Shown here in pieces: positions 37,401-49,794 of a stretch of DNA of 64,000 nt. This DNA is from Salvelinus alpinus (taxonomy: Eukaryota; Chordata; Actinopteri; Salmoniformes; Salmonidae): the NCBI RefSeq assembly GCF_045679555.1, contig NC_092090.1:26678202-26742201 (forward strand), given 5' to 3'. The translations under genes were made by a program, and so were the position numbers. Under the pieces are notes generated by a model. The model did no database searches. It saw nothing but the letters and a program-made list of their open reading frames with translations, and was not told where the DNA came from. Position 1 is the first letter of the stretch; each line of letters opens with the position of its first letter.

Positions 37401-40400
37401 AACTGTGTGGAGTCATGTACTATACTGTAAGGTTCAGTGGTAACTGTGTGGAGTCATGTACTATACTGTAAGGTTCAGTGGTAACTGTGTGGAGTCATGT
37501 ACTATACTGTAAGAGTCAGAGGTAACTGTGTGGAGTCATGTACTATACTGTAAGGTTCAGAGGTAACTGTGTGGAGTCATGTACTATACCATGTACTATA
37601 CTGTAAGGTTCAGAGGTAACTGTGTGGAGTCATGTACTATACTGTAAGGTTCAGTGGTAACTGTGTGGAGTCATGTACTATACTGTAAGGTTCAGTGGTA
37701 ACTGTGTGGAGTCATGTACTATACTGTAAGAGTCAGAGGTAACTGTGTGGAGTCATGTACTATACTGTAAGGTTCAGAGGTAACTGTGTGGAGTCATGTA
37801 CTATACTGTAAGGTTCAGAGGTAACTGTGTGGAGTCATGTACTATACTGTAAGGTTCAGTGGTAACTGTGTGGAGTCATGTACTATACTGTAAGGTTCAG
37901 TGGTAACTGTGTGGAGTCATGTACTATACTGTAAGGTTCAGTGGTAACTTTGTGGAGTCATGTACTATACTGTAAGGTTCAGTGGTAACTGTGTGGAGTC
38001 ATGTACTATACTGTAAGGTTCAGTGGTAACTTTGTGGAGTCATGTACTATACTGTAAGGTTCAGTGGTAACTGTGTGGAGTCATGTACTATACTGTAAGG
38101 TTCAGTGGTAACTTTGTGGAGTCATGTACTATACTGTAAGGTTCAGTGGTAACTGTGTGGAGTCATGTACTATACCATGTACTATACTGTAAGGTTCAGT
38201 GGTAACTGTGTGGAGTCATGTACTATACTGTAAGGTTCAGTGGTAACTGTGTGGAGTCATGTACTATACTGTAAGGTTCAGTGGTAACTGTGTGGAGTCA
38301 TGTACTATACTGTAAGGTTCAGTGGTAACTGTGTGGAGTCATGTACTATACTGTAAGGTTCAGTGGTAACTGTGTGGAGTCATGTACTATACTGTAAGGT
38401 TCAGTGGTAACTGTGTGGAGTCATGTACTATACCATGTACTATACTGTAAGGTTCAGAGGTAACTGTGTGGAGTCATGTACTATACTGTAAGGTTCAGTG
38501 GTAACTGTGTGGAGTCATGTACTATACCATGTACTATACTGTAAGGTTCAGTGGTAACTGTGTGGAGTCATGTACTATACTGTAAGGTTCAGAGGTAACT
38601 GTGTGGAGTCATGTACTATATACTGTAAGGTTCAGTGGTAACTGTGTGGAGTCATGTACTATACTGTAAGGTTCAGAGGTAACTGTGTGGAGTCATGTAC
38701 TATACCATGTACTATACTGTAAGGTTCAGTGGTAACTGTGTGGAGTCATGTACTATACTGTAAGGTTCAGTGGTAACTGTGTGGAGTCATGTACTATACT
38801 GTAAGGTTCAGTGGTAACTGTGTGGAGTCATGTACTATACTGTAAGGTTCAGTGGTAACTATTTGGAGTCATGTACTATACTGTAAGATTCAGTGGTAAC
38901 TGTGTGGAGTCATGTACTATACTGTAAGGTTCAGTGGTAACTGTGTGGAGTCATGTACTATACTGTAAGAGTCAGTGGTAACTGTGTGGAGTCATGTACT
39001 ATACTGTAAGGTTCAGTGGTAACTTTGTGGAGTCATGTACTATACCATGTACTATACTGTAAGGTTCAGAGGTAACTGTGTGGAGTCATGTACTATACTG
39101 TAAGGTTCAGTGGTAACTGTGTGGAGTCATGTACTATACTGTAAGGTTCAGTGGTAACTGTGTGGAGTCATGTACTATACTGTAAGAGTCAGAGGTAACT
39201 GTGTGGAGTCATGTACTATACTGTAAGGTTCAGAGGTAACTGTGTGGAGTCATGTACTATACTGTAAGGTTCAGAGGTAACTGTGTGGAGTCATGTACTA
39301 TACTGTAAGGTTCAGTGGTAACTGTGTGGAGTCATGTACTATACTGTAAGGTTCAGTGGTAACTGTGTGGAGTCATGTACTATACTGTACGGTTCAGTGG
39401 TAACTTTGTGGAGTCATGTACTATACTGTAAGGTTCAGTGGTAACTGTGTGGAGTCATGTACTATACTGTAAGGTTCAGTGGTAACTGTGTGGAGTCATG
39501 TACTATACCATGTACTATACTGTAAGGTTCAGAGGTAACTGTGTGGAGTCATGTACTATACTGTAAGGTTCAGTGGTAACTGTGTGGAGTCATGTACTAT
39601 ACCGTAAGGTTCAGTGGTAACTGTGTGGAGTCATGTACTATACTGTAAGAGTCAGTGGTAACTGTGTGGAGTCATGTACTATACTGTAAGAGTCAGAGGT
39701 AACTGTGTGGAGTCATGTACTATACTGTAAGGTTCAGTGGTAACTGTTTGGAGTCATGTACTATACTGTAAGGTTCAGTGGTAACTGTGTGGAGTCATGT
39801 ACTATACTGTAAGGTTCAGTGGTAACTGTGTGGAGTCATGTACTATACTGTAAGAGTCAGTGGTAACTGTGTGGAGTCATGTACTATACTGTAAGGTTCA
39901 GTGGTAACTGTGTGGAGTCATGTACTATACCATGTACTATACTGTAAGGTTCAGAGGTAACTGTGTGGAGTCATGTACTATACTGTAAGGTTCAGTGGTA
40001 ACTGTGTGGAGTCATGTACTATACTGTAAGGTTCAGTGGTAACTGTGTGGAGTCATGTACTATACTGTAAGAGTCAGAGGTAACTGTGTGGAGTCATGTA
40101 CTATACTGTAAGGTTCAGAGGTAACTGTGTGGAGTCATGTACTATACTGTAAGGTTCAGAGGTAACTGTGTGGAGTCATGTACTATACTGTAAGGTTCAG
40201 TGGTAACTGTGTGGAGTCATGTACTATACTGTAAGGTTCAGTGGTAACTGTGTGGAGTCATGTACTATACTGTACGGTTCAGTGGTAACTGTGTGGAGTC
40301 ATGTACTATACTGTAAGGTTCAGTGGTAACTGTGTGGAGTCATGTACTATACTGTAAGGTTCAGTGGTAACTTTGTGGAGTCATGTACTATACTGTAAGG

Positions 40401-43400
40401 TTCAGTGGTAACTGTGTGGAGTCATGTACTATACTGTAAGGTTCAGTGGTAACTTTGTGGAGTCATGTACTATACTGTAAGGTTCAGTGGTAACTTTGTG
40501 GAGTCATGTACTATACTGTAAGGTTCAGTGGTAACTGTGTGGAGTCATGTACTATACCATGTACTATACTGTAAGGTTCAGTGGTAACTGTGTGGAGTCA
40601 TGTACTATACTGTAAGGTTCAGTGGTAACTGTGTGGAGTCATGTACTATACTGTAAGGTTCAGTGGTAACTGTGTGGAGTCATGTACTATACTGTAAGGT
40701 TCAGTGGTAACTGTGTGGAGTCATGTACTATACTGTAAGAGTCAGAGGTAACTGTGTGGAGTCATGTACTATACTGTAAGGTTCAGGGGTAACTGTGTGG
40801 AGTCATGTACTATACTGTAAGAGTCAGAGGTAACTGTGTGAAGTCATGTACTATACTGTAAGGTTCAGTGGTAACTTTGTGGAGTCATGTACTATACTGT
40901 AAGGTTCAGAGGTAACTGTGTGGAGTCATGTACTATACTGTAAGGTTCAGAGGTAACTTTGTGGAGTCATGTACTATACTGTAAGAGTCAGAGGTAACTG
41001 TGTGGAGTCATGTACTATACTGTAAGGTTCAGTGGTAACTGTGTGGAGTCATGTACTATACTGTAAGGTTCAGTGGTAACTGTGTGGAGTCATGTACTAT
41101 ACTGTAAGGTTCAGTGGTAACTGTGTGGAGTCATGTACTATACTGTAAGAGTCAGTGGTAACTGTGTGGAGTCATGTACTATACTGTAAGGTTCAGTGGT
41201 AACTGTGTGGAGTCATGTACTATACTGTAAGGTTCAGTGGTAACTGTGTGGAGTCATGTACTATACTGTAAGGTTCAGTGGTAACTGTGTGGAGTCATGT
41301 ACTATACTGTAAGAGTCAGTGGTAACTTTGTGGAGTCATGTACTATACTGTAAGGTTCAGTGGTAACTGTGTGGAGTCATGTACTATACCATGTACTATA
41401 CTGTAAGGTTCAGTGGTAACTGTGTGGAGTCATGTACTATACCATGTACTATACTGTAAGGTTCAGTGGTAACTGTGTGGAGTCATGTACTATACTGTAA
41501 GGTTCAGAGGTAACTGTGTGGAGTCATGTACTATACTGTAAGAGTCAGTGGTAACTGTGTGGAGTCATGTACTATACTGTAAGGTTCAGTGGTAACTGTG
41601 TGGAGTCATGTACTATACTGTAAGAGTCAGAGGTAACTGTGTGGAGTCATGTACTATACTGTAAGAGTCAGTGGTAACTGTGTGGAGTCATGTACTATAC
41701 TGTAAGGTTCAGTGGTAACTGTGTGGAGTCATGTACTATACTGTAAGGTTCAGTGGTAACTGTGTGGAGTCATGTACTATACTGTAAGAGTCAGTGGTAA
41801 CTGTGTGGAGTCATGTACTATACTGTAAGGTTCAGTGGTAACTGTGTGGAGTCATGTACTATACTGTAAGGTTCAGTGGTAACTGTGTGGAGTCATGTAC
41901 TATACTGTAAGGTTCAGTGGTAACTGTGTGGAGTCATGTACTATACTGTAAGAGTCAGTGGTAACTGTGTGGAGTCATGTACTATACTGTAAGGTTCAGT
42001 GGTAACTGTGTGGAGTCATGTACTATACTGTAAGGTTCAGTGGTAACTGTGTGGAGTCATGTACTATACTGTAAGGTTCAGTGGTAACTGTGTGGAGTCA
42101 TGTACTATACTGTAAGGTTCAGTGGTAACTGTGTGGAGTCATGTACTATACTGTAAGAGTCAGTGGTAACTTTGTGGAGTCATGTACTATACTGTAAGGT
42201 TCAGTGGTAACTGTGTGGAGTCATGTACTATACTGTAAGGTTCAGTGGTAACTTTGTGGAGTCATGTACTATACTGTAAGGTTCAGTGGTAACTTTGTGG
42301 AGTCATGTACTATACTGTAAGGTTCAGTGGTAACTGTGTGGAGTCATGTACTATACCATGTACTATACTGTAAGGTTCAGTGGTAACTGTGTGGAGTCAT
42401 GTACTATACTGTAAGGTTCAGTGGTAACTGTGTGGAGTCATGTACTATACTGTAAGGTTCAGTGGTAACTGTGTGGAGTCATGTACTATACTGTAAGGTT
42501 CAGTGGTAACTGTGTGGAGTCATGTACTATACTGTAAGAGTCAGAGGTAACTGTGTGGAGTCATGTACTATACTGTAAGGTTCAGGGGTAACTGTGTGGA
42601 GTCATGTACTATACTGTAAGAGTCAGAGGTAACTGTGTGAAGTCATGTACTATACTGTAAGGTTCAGTGGTAACTTTGTGGAGTCATGTACTATACTGTA
42701 AGGTTCAGAGGTAACTGTGTGGAGTCATGTACTATACTGTAAGGTTCAGAGGTAACTTTGTGGAGTCATGTACTATACTGTAAGAGTCAGAGGTAACTGT
42801 GTGGAGTCATGTACTATACTGTAAGGTTCAGTGGTAACTGTGTGGAGTCATGTACTATACTGTAAGGTTCAGTGGTAACTGTGTGGAGTCATGTACTATA
42901 CTGTAAGGTTCAGTGGTAACTGTGTGGAGTCATGTACTATACTGTAAGAGTCAGTGGTAACTGTGTGGAGTCATGTACTATACTGTAAGGTTCAGTGGTA
43001 ACTGTGTGGAGTCATGTACTATACTGTAAGGTTCAGTGGTAACTGTGTGGAGTCATGTACTATACTGTAAGGTTCAGTGGTAACTGTGTGGAGTCATGTA
43101 CTATACTGTAAGAGTCAGTGGTAACTTTGTGGAGTCATGTACTATACTGTAAGGTTCAGTGGTAACTGTGTGGAGTCATGTACTATACCATGTACTATAC
43201 TGTAAGGTTCAGTGGTAACTGTGTGGAGTCATGTACTATACCATGTACTATACTGTAAGGTTCAGTGGTAACTGTGTGGAGTCATGTACTATACTGTAAG
43301 GTTCAGAGGTAACTGTGTGGAGTCATGTACTATACTGTAAGAGTCAGTGGTAACTGTGTGGAGTCATGTACTATACTGTAAGGTTCAGTGGTAACTGTGT

Positions 43401-44220
43401 GGAGTCATGTACTATACTGTAAGAGTCAGAGGTAACTGTGTGGAGTCATGTACTATACTGTAAGAGTCAGTGGTAACTGTGTGGAGTCATGTACTATACT
43501 GTAAGGTTCAGTGGTAACTGTGTGGAGTCATGTACTATACTGTAAGAGTCAGTGGTAACTGTGTGGAGTCATGTACTATACTGTAAGGTTCAGTGGTAAC
43601 TGTGTGGAGTCATGTACTATACTGTAAGGTTCAGTGGTAACTGTGTGGAGTCATGTACTATACTGTAAGGTTCAGTGGTAACTGTGTGGAGTCATGTACT
43701 ATACTGTAAGGTTCAGTGGTAACTGTGTGGAGTCATGTACTATACTGTAAGAGTCAGTGGTAACTGTGTGGCGTCATGTACTATACTGTAAGGTTCAGTG
43801 GTAACTGTGTGGAGTCATGTACTATACTGTAAGGTTCAGTGGTAACTGTGTGGAGTCATGTACTATACTGTAAGGTTCAGTGGTAACTGTGTGGAGTCAT
43901 GTACTATACTGTAAGGTTCAGTGGTAACTGTGTGGAGTCATGTACTATACTGTAAGAGTCAGTGGTAACTTTGTGGAGTCATGTACTATACTGTAAGGTT
44001 CAGTGGTAACTGTGTGGAGTCATGTACTATACTGTAAGAGTCAGTGGTAACTTTGTGGAGTCATGTACTATACTGTAAGGTTCAGTGGTAACTGTGTGGA
44101 GTCATGTACTATACCATGTACTATACTGTAAGGTTCAGTGGTAACTGTGTGGAGTCATGTACTATACTGTAAGGTTCAGTGGTAACTGTGTGGAGTCATG
44201 TACTATACTGTAAGGTTCAG
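22402..44220 (+). repeat. 41-bp satellite array, about 21.8 kb, roughly 500 copies
   Basis: The unit is ACTGTAAGGTTCAGTGGTAA followed by CTGTGTGGAGTCATGTACTA and T (41 bases, about 41% GC, no CpG). Main variants: GGTTCAG or GAGTCAG at bases 8-14; GTGGTAA, GAGGTAA or GTGGAA (40-bp unit); CTGTGTGG or CTTTGTGG; a 53-bp unit with a 12-base internal duplication (TATACCATGTACTATACTG); and rarer TATATACTG units. The array is head to tail throughout and interrupted once, at 30522. Neither strand has a usable frame, because TAA, TAG and TGA recur and 41 is not a multiple of three. Rare variants reappear at fixed distances, showing block duplication. Function unknown. Confidence 0.97.
30522..30602 (+). 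mobile_element. LINE 3'-end fragment inserted in the satellite
   Basis: Seventy-eight bases from GGATGTCATAAGG to the TAAATG tail are identical to the 3' end of the LINE at 3411-3488. It is flanked by TGTAAGG at 30517-30523 and 30597-30603, either a short target duplication or shared tail sequence. The same satellite block without the insertion lies 3,645 bases further on (34125), and the net insertion is 80 bases. It is an extreme 5' truncation, as expected from abortive target-primed reverse transcription. Confidence 0.9.
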
Positions 44221-46122
44221 AGAGGCTGCGTGGTATGGAGCCTGTGCTCTTTAATTTGCCCACAGGCCTTCTGGGGTCAAACCCCACAGCGGTAGGCACA
44301 GCAGAGCGTGGGTAGGGCAACGTCCCAACAGCTTCCTCAGGCTCAATCCACTAACCACTATTGTCTGCAGACAGACTGTGCTGACTGTGCTCTTCGTGAG
44401 TCTATGAGGTGGGTGACTGTGGAGGAGAGGAATAGGGGGAGCAGGCGGGGCATCAAATGCGTGACATATGTTCCTTTCATTTTGATTCCTTTTAAAGAGC
44501 CCCTGCTAATAAAACTAACATCTGATCCCTCTAATTAAATGGCTGTGGAAAACACGCAAATGCTTTTTGGTCGGGAGCAGGAGCTGAGGCTGCTTTCTTC
44601 CCCCACGTGCCGCTGTGCAGGACACACACACACGCACACGCACACACACAAACCCCCCCTCAGGGTGATGCTGCTTGTAACAACGACTGAGCTACCTTTG
44701 GGTGGGACGCCCCGCCACCCCACCACAGCCAGACTCAGACCCTGTGAGGTCCCCTTCAATCCAGCTACAGTCTGATGTGCGGCTGCTCATTAAACCACAT
44801 GAAACAAATAGGAGACTTTATTATTTGACTTTATTAGAGCCTGCAGGACTCCTACATGACAGCAGTGGGAACACAGGACCTGTAGGTCTGGGCTGCGACA
44901 CGTACGACCACACCATGTGCACTTCTGGTCTCTGCAATGCTCCTGTGCTGCATGATTCAATAACTAGGTGAATGAGGCATTGATAAAAAGCAGGGCTCAT
45001 CAGAGCAGAGCACACCAAGTCTCACACCAAGGTTGTTTGATGTGGGCTGGCTAGGTGGGTTGTTGAGTGTCTGGAGCCTCCACCAACCAGATGCAAAACA
45101 CACAAGCAGCAAGGTAGTCGCTAAATATCCTTTATAATTGGGGCCATAAAACACAATTGCAGTCTGGACTTGCTAAGGAGGAGCCAGGTAAACTGCTGCT
45201 GTTGCTCTCAAACCAGGTGGACGTCCATTAGTCGTTTAACAGCGTGACAAATTACCCAACACCACAGCCCTACTCTGCTACAGCTCTCCTCTCTTACCTT
45301 GGGCTATGGGATGGAATGCGGCCTAATGTCAACATTTACGAGCAGACAACATTTGTTCAAATGCAATCAGGCTGTAAAGACAAACAGATAGAGGTTCTGT
45401 CCACGGCTTCTGGCCGTGTGTTCTTCCCACAGGGGCAGGTCATGGGTCATCCCCTAAGGCTGTGTATGGGTGTGTGTTCCAAGAGGGATGAAGAGGGCCT
45501 CCAAGCCACCTGTGAGAGCTCCGTAGCTTCGACTAATGCACCTGGTTCAGGTCGGAGACCTCAAACAGTAAACAAACTTTTACTTCGGCCATGTCAAGAG
45601 CCATAATGACAACAGCCATGAAGACACCCTGGCTAAGACTCAACAGGGACCAATGCCTCAACATGCCAACACAGCCCCCATAATGCAATATTATTCCATA
45701 CATGCGGCCAAATACCAGAGTGAAGCATTTTGATATAGAGAGGGAAAACTAATTAGAGTTGGTTTAAAGAGAAATGTGAGTTTTTCACAGTGACTGTGTT
45801 TATTTACACAGCCCAGGAGAGAAAACTGAGCAATAAGCGTCTTGATGGAGAGGGTAAAGAGGTTACGAGCCTGTCAGTGTTTGCAGTTTTTCACAGCCCA
45901 GCGGTTGAAGGCCATAAATCTGCTCTGGGATCAGGAAGAGGGTTACTGCGGGGCTGGGAGCCGTAACTCTTTATTTGTGGTGGAACGGCGCACTGTTGCT
46001 GTGAAAACTTGTTGTTCTATGAACGTTCCTGTAAAACGATCATTCCACCACCACCACCTCTCTTCCACCCTCCACAACTTCACCCCTGGCTCCCCACCCT
46101 ACTAGCGCCTTCTGGGCATCAT

Positions 46123-46123
<1 letters not shown>
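44221..46123. other. Unique DNA, no gene recognised
   Basis: It starts immediately after the last satellite unit. It has a CA run at 44622-44650. 44470-44580, with CTAATTAAATGG and ACGCAAATG, resembles regulatory DNA. Frames of 65-120 codons show no domain or splice context. Confidence 0.45.

Positions 46124-46190
<67 letters not shown>
46124..46190 (+). repeat. (GA)n microsatellite
   Basis: About 33 GA units. Confidence 0.95.
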
Positions 46191-46191
<1 letters not shown>

Positions 46192-47479
46192 AATAAGAGA
46201 GGTTGATGGATGAGGCCTGCCTCGACAGCTATACAGCCTCTCCCCCGACTGACACCTGACCCTGGTCACATGATAAGGTCACCGGAGACTCGCACAATTC
46301 CCACCTGTCTGCAGGTGATAATGGCAGGGTCAACCTGAGTTGGCTAATTATAGGTATTGTGCCTCAGATTGCCTGTTACAAGCCATTCTGCAAGCTACGG
46401 GGATGTAGTGTTAAATATCTGAGGCCTTTATGGTGTTAAACTGTGGGACAGGAGCTTTAAACTGTTGTACAATAGATATTAGGTTTCAGATAGGTGGAGT
46501 ACATTAACCTGGTTTAAAAAGAGAGAAAAAAGAGATTAGAGGAAGAGACTGAACACCACAAATCAACATGTCACATCTTCTTGTACTGCTACAGTTAAAG
46601 GTTCGCATTGAGACATCACTTCCTGTGTGACCTCACTGAATGATGTCAGTGAGGCTCCTCCCTAATCAGCACATCTTCATCTGTCGCTTTTAAAAGGAGA
46701 TGTAGGTAAAGTGCAGAACCAGAGAGATTAGGGAAATACCCTCAAACAATGTGAAACCACAGAGCCATTTAAAGACCCAGACAAAGTCAAACGTGTCATT
46801 AACATAATGCTGGGGTAATCTAGCAGTGATGATTTCATTGTGGAGGTGTATTGGAAAGAAATGTAACATGGAATGTTACATGGAAAAGGAGGAGAGGGGA
46901 GGAGAGGGGGGAAGAGATAAGAGAAAAGACACTTAGCAGTCTTCCCTGACCAATGTAATAGTATACTACAGAAGGGAGGAATAAAATACATGAATGTTTA
47001 TTTCCTTTCCATCTGTTCACCCACTTTAAAGAATGTCAAATTAAAATGTTTTAACTTACAAGTAGCATTTTCCCACAGACATGAGTGGCTTCTGTAAACA
47101 AAGTGGAAAATGTCCCACAGGTCTCCAGTACTTTCTCCCAACCAGAGAACACTGTGTTTTTTTAAAGTGTGGGTGTGTGTGGGTGTGTGTGGGTGTGTGT
47201 GTCAGAGGAGTGTGTTGTTGCCAGGTGTTTAGCCTTCTGAGTCACCTGGTCCTCCTGCTGTGTGAACATGGGTTTGTTTCACCCTATTAAGTAAATACTG
47301 TAATTAAAGGGCACGGCATTTAAAACGCTGTCGTGAAAAGACTGAAACAGAAAGAGAGCAATTTGTTTAGAGGAGCAGGAAGGTAGGCCAGGCCCTGAGG
47401 CTTTCAGCACTGAGCAGGGTGCAAGAGTGTACCGCACGGCACAGCACGGCAGCCTAGGAAACGCAATGCTACGGAGGGG

Positions 47480-47515
<36 letters not shown>

Positions 47516-48375
47516 ACGTCAGAAAGTGTGTGAAAATGAATATGTCTAATATGTGGTATTGTGTGTTTGAACACGTGTTTATAAGGGTGTGAAGAAGAAA
47601 AATAGTGTTTGTGTTCAAACAGGTACAAAACGCCACAGTGGATGAAGAAATAATACAAAGAGCTATACAAACATGCGGTTGACCTGTAGTCTAACAGAAT
47701 GAATATTCACGCCCAGTGATATCAGAGAAAGAACATATTGTGTTTCAGTACACCCAGCCCTTTGTCTACTACACCAACAAAGCATTGCCCATGTCAATAT
47801 TAAAACATAACCTGACTGTTTAATGTTCCTATATGTAATGTATGGCTTCTCTGAGAATACCACTGGCCTGTTTTAAAGGTCTCTTAAAGGTAAAGTAACA
47901 AACGTTAACTTCCCATTCAGAACAATGGCAACTAAATGAAGACTAGAGCCATACGCCAGTAGAGAACAGAGATGGATTACACTGTAGGAGTAAGGGATAA
48001 AGTCTCTCATTCATCTCCTTTCACTCTCAACCCGCTCAACAAACTGTCCACCTGCTCTTGTCTCTCCACTCCCTATTTCACTGAGGATGTGCCTCTGACT
48101 CTAGAACTTAAACCACTGATCCAAGGTCAGCAGTGATTAGGAGAGGGAATAACCCAGTACTGAGACTCATAGACCCCCAGCTGGCCACACAGAGAGACAG
48201 GTCCAAAATCAGATCAATGCAGCTCTGGGTCACTGTTACCACAACATCATTCATCCAGGTCCTTACTCTATCCAGAGTCTAGCAAGGCATCTGACACCAG
48301 CAGTGAGGCCTAACTCTGGATCAGGCAGCTGAGGAGCAGGACAAACACAGCTCAGGCAGCTGACTGGTCGTAGCA
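46191..48375. other. Unique DNA with GT tracts, no gene recognised
   Basis: It has GT-rich stretches at 47167-47203 (GTGTGGGTGT units) and 47480-47513. Parts such as 46260-46460 look like unique regulatory-type sequence. No coding region is supported. Confidence 0.45.
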
Positions 48376-48692
48376 ACACACACACACACACACGCAGACA
48401 CACAGACACGCAGACACACACACGCAGACACACACACGCAGACACACACGCAGACACACACACACACAGACACACACGCAGACACACGCAGACACACACG
48501 CAGACACACGCAGACACACACGCAGACACACGCAGACACACAGATACGCAGACACGCAGACACACACACGAAGACACACACACACGCAGACACACGCAGA
48601 CACACACGCAGACACGCAGACACACAGATACGCAGACACACAGATACGCAGACACACAGACACACACACATGCAGACACACACACGCAGACA
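48376..48692 (+). repeat. Compound CA / CAGACA / CGCAGACA repeat
   Basis: Interspersed ACACACGCAGACAC units with some ATACGCAG. Minus-strand frames of 124-147 codons rich in V, C and S are artefacts of the repeat. Confidence 0.95.
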
Positions 48693-49112
48693 CACAGACG
48701 GATGATGGGTACAGATGGAGCATCATAGGCCCTCTGGCTGCAGCTCTCAGTGAGCTGTATTTAGGCCCAACTTTAATGGTGGGTATACAGGGCATAGGGG
48801 AAGAGATGAGAGAGAGAGGGGAGGGGTTGAAGAAAGAGAGGAAAGGATGATGGCGGAGAGACTAAGAGAGGGTATGAGAGGCGGAAGAGGAAGAGGGCTA
48901 GGAGAGGGTAGGAGAGGAGAGTGGCAGGGGGAGGGGCTAGCTCTCTGGCCACATGGGGATCCAAACATTCTCAGTACAACATCAACATGTCACTGTCCAT
49001 TCACCCCCCTGCAATCCCCTGCAGCCCCCAGCCTGTATGGCCGATTGAGGCAACTAGCCGACCAGCAGAAACTTCAGCTTTCATTCCGCCTGACTTCCGC
49101 TGTCCGCTTCGC
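48693..49112. other. Unique to purine-rich DNA, no gene seen
   Basis: 48800-48940 is GA-rich with irregular structure. The rest is unique. Confidence 0.5.
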
Positions 49113-49198
<86 letters not shown>

Positions 49199-49226
49199 AA
49201 GAGAGACAAAGAGAGAGACAGAAAGA
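49113..49226 (+). repeat. (GA)n microsatellite with degenerate edge
   Basis: About 42 GA units followed by GACAAAGAGA variants. A further short GA run lies at 49331-49358. Confidence 0.95.
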
Positions 49227-49327
49227 AACAAACAAGCTGTGAATACAGGAAGAGACAGAAAATCATTGAGAACCTTGCCTTGTTTAATATTTGATGAGTT
49301 GGGAGGCTTTGCCTCTGGTTAAATCAG

Positions 49328-49358
<31 letters not shown>

Positions 49359-49794
49359 TCTGAACCAACAGAGGTTGAGATAAACAGACTGAGCCCAGAC
49401 AACACACACACACTCCAAACATATTTGTCCCCGTAATTAGTTGCTGTCCTCTCTGCTCATGTCGCAGGTGAGGCTGTTGTCAGTCATATTACAGAGGGAG
49501 GATAGCCAGCACTTCTCCTAGCTGGCGGCCATTTTGTTTCAACTGGGGCTTCTGTCGCTGCTAATAATTTGAGAGGGGCAGCTATGCATATGTCTGGCTC
49601 TAAGACACGGCAAACACAATACGATGCAGTTAATGTAGTTTTGAAGGAAAAACTAACAAACGTCTGTGTAGCACGCCGTCATAATCCACCACACTGCCTT
49701 CTCTGTACAGTGGCTAAACATGTTAAGATGCTTTGTAGAACTTCGGCGAACCAGTTCACTTCTTTTGATGAGGGGGAAGTTGCTATACTGTCGT
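49359..49794. other. Unique DNA, no gene recognised
   Basis: A plus-strand frame at 49569-49820 (83 codons) runs into the minisatellite. It shows no known domain and I do not call it a gene. Confidence 0.5.

Noticed and set aside
22402..44220. CRISPR array
   Set aside because: The repeats are contiguous 41-mers with no unique spacers, and the flanks are vertebrate repeats.
22402..44220. Telomeric or classical centromeric repeat
   Set aside because: The unit is not TTAGGG and is far from nucleosome length. The array is flanked by unique DNA on both sides inside the window. A centromere link cannot be excluded but nothing supports it.
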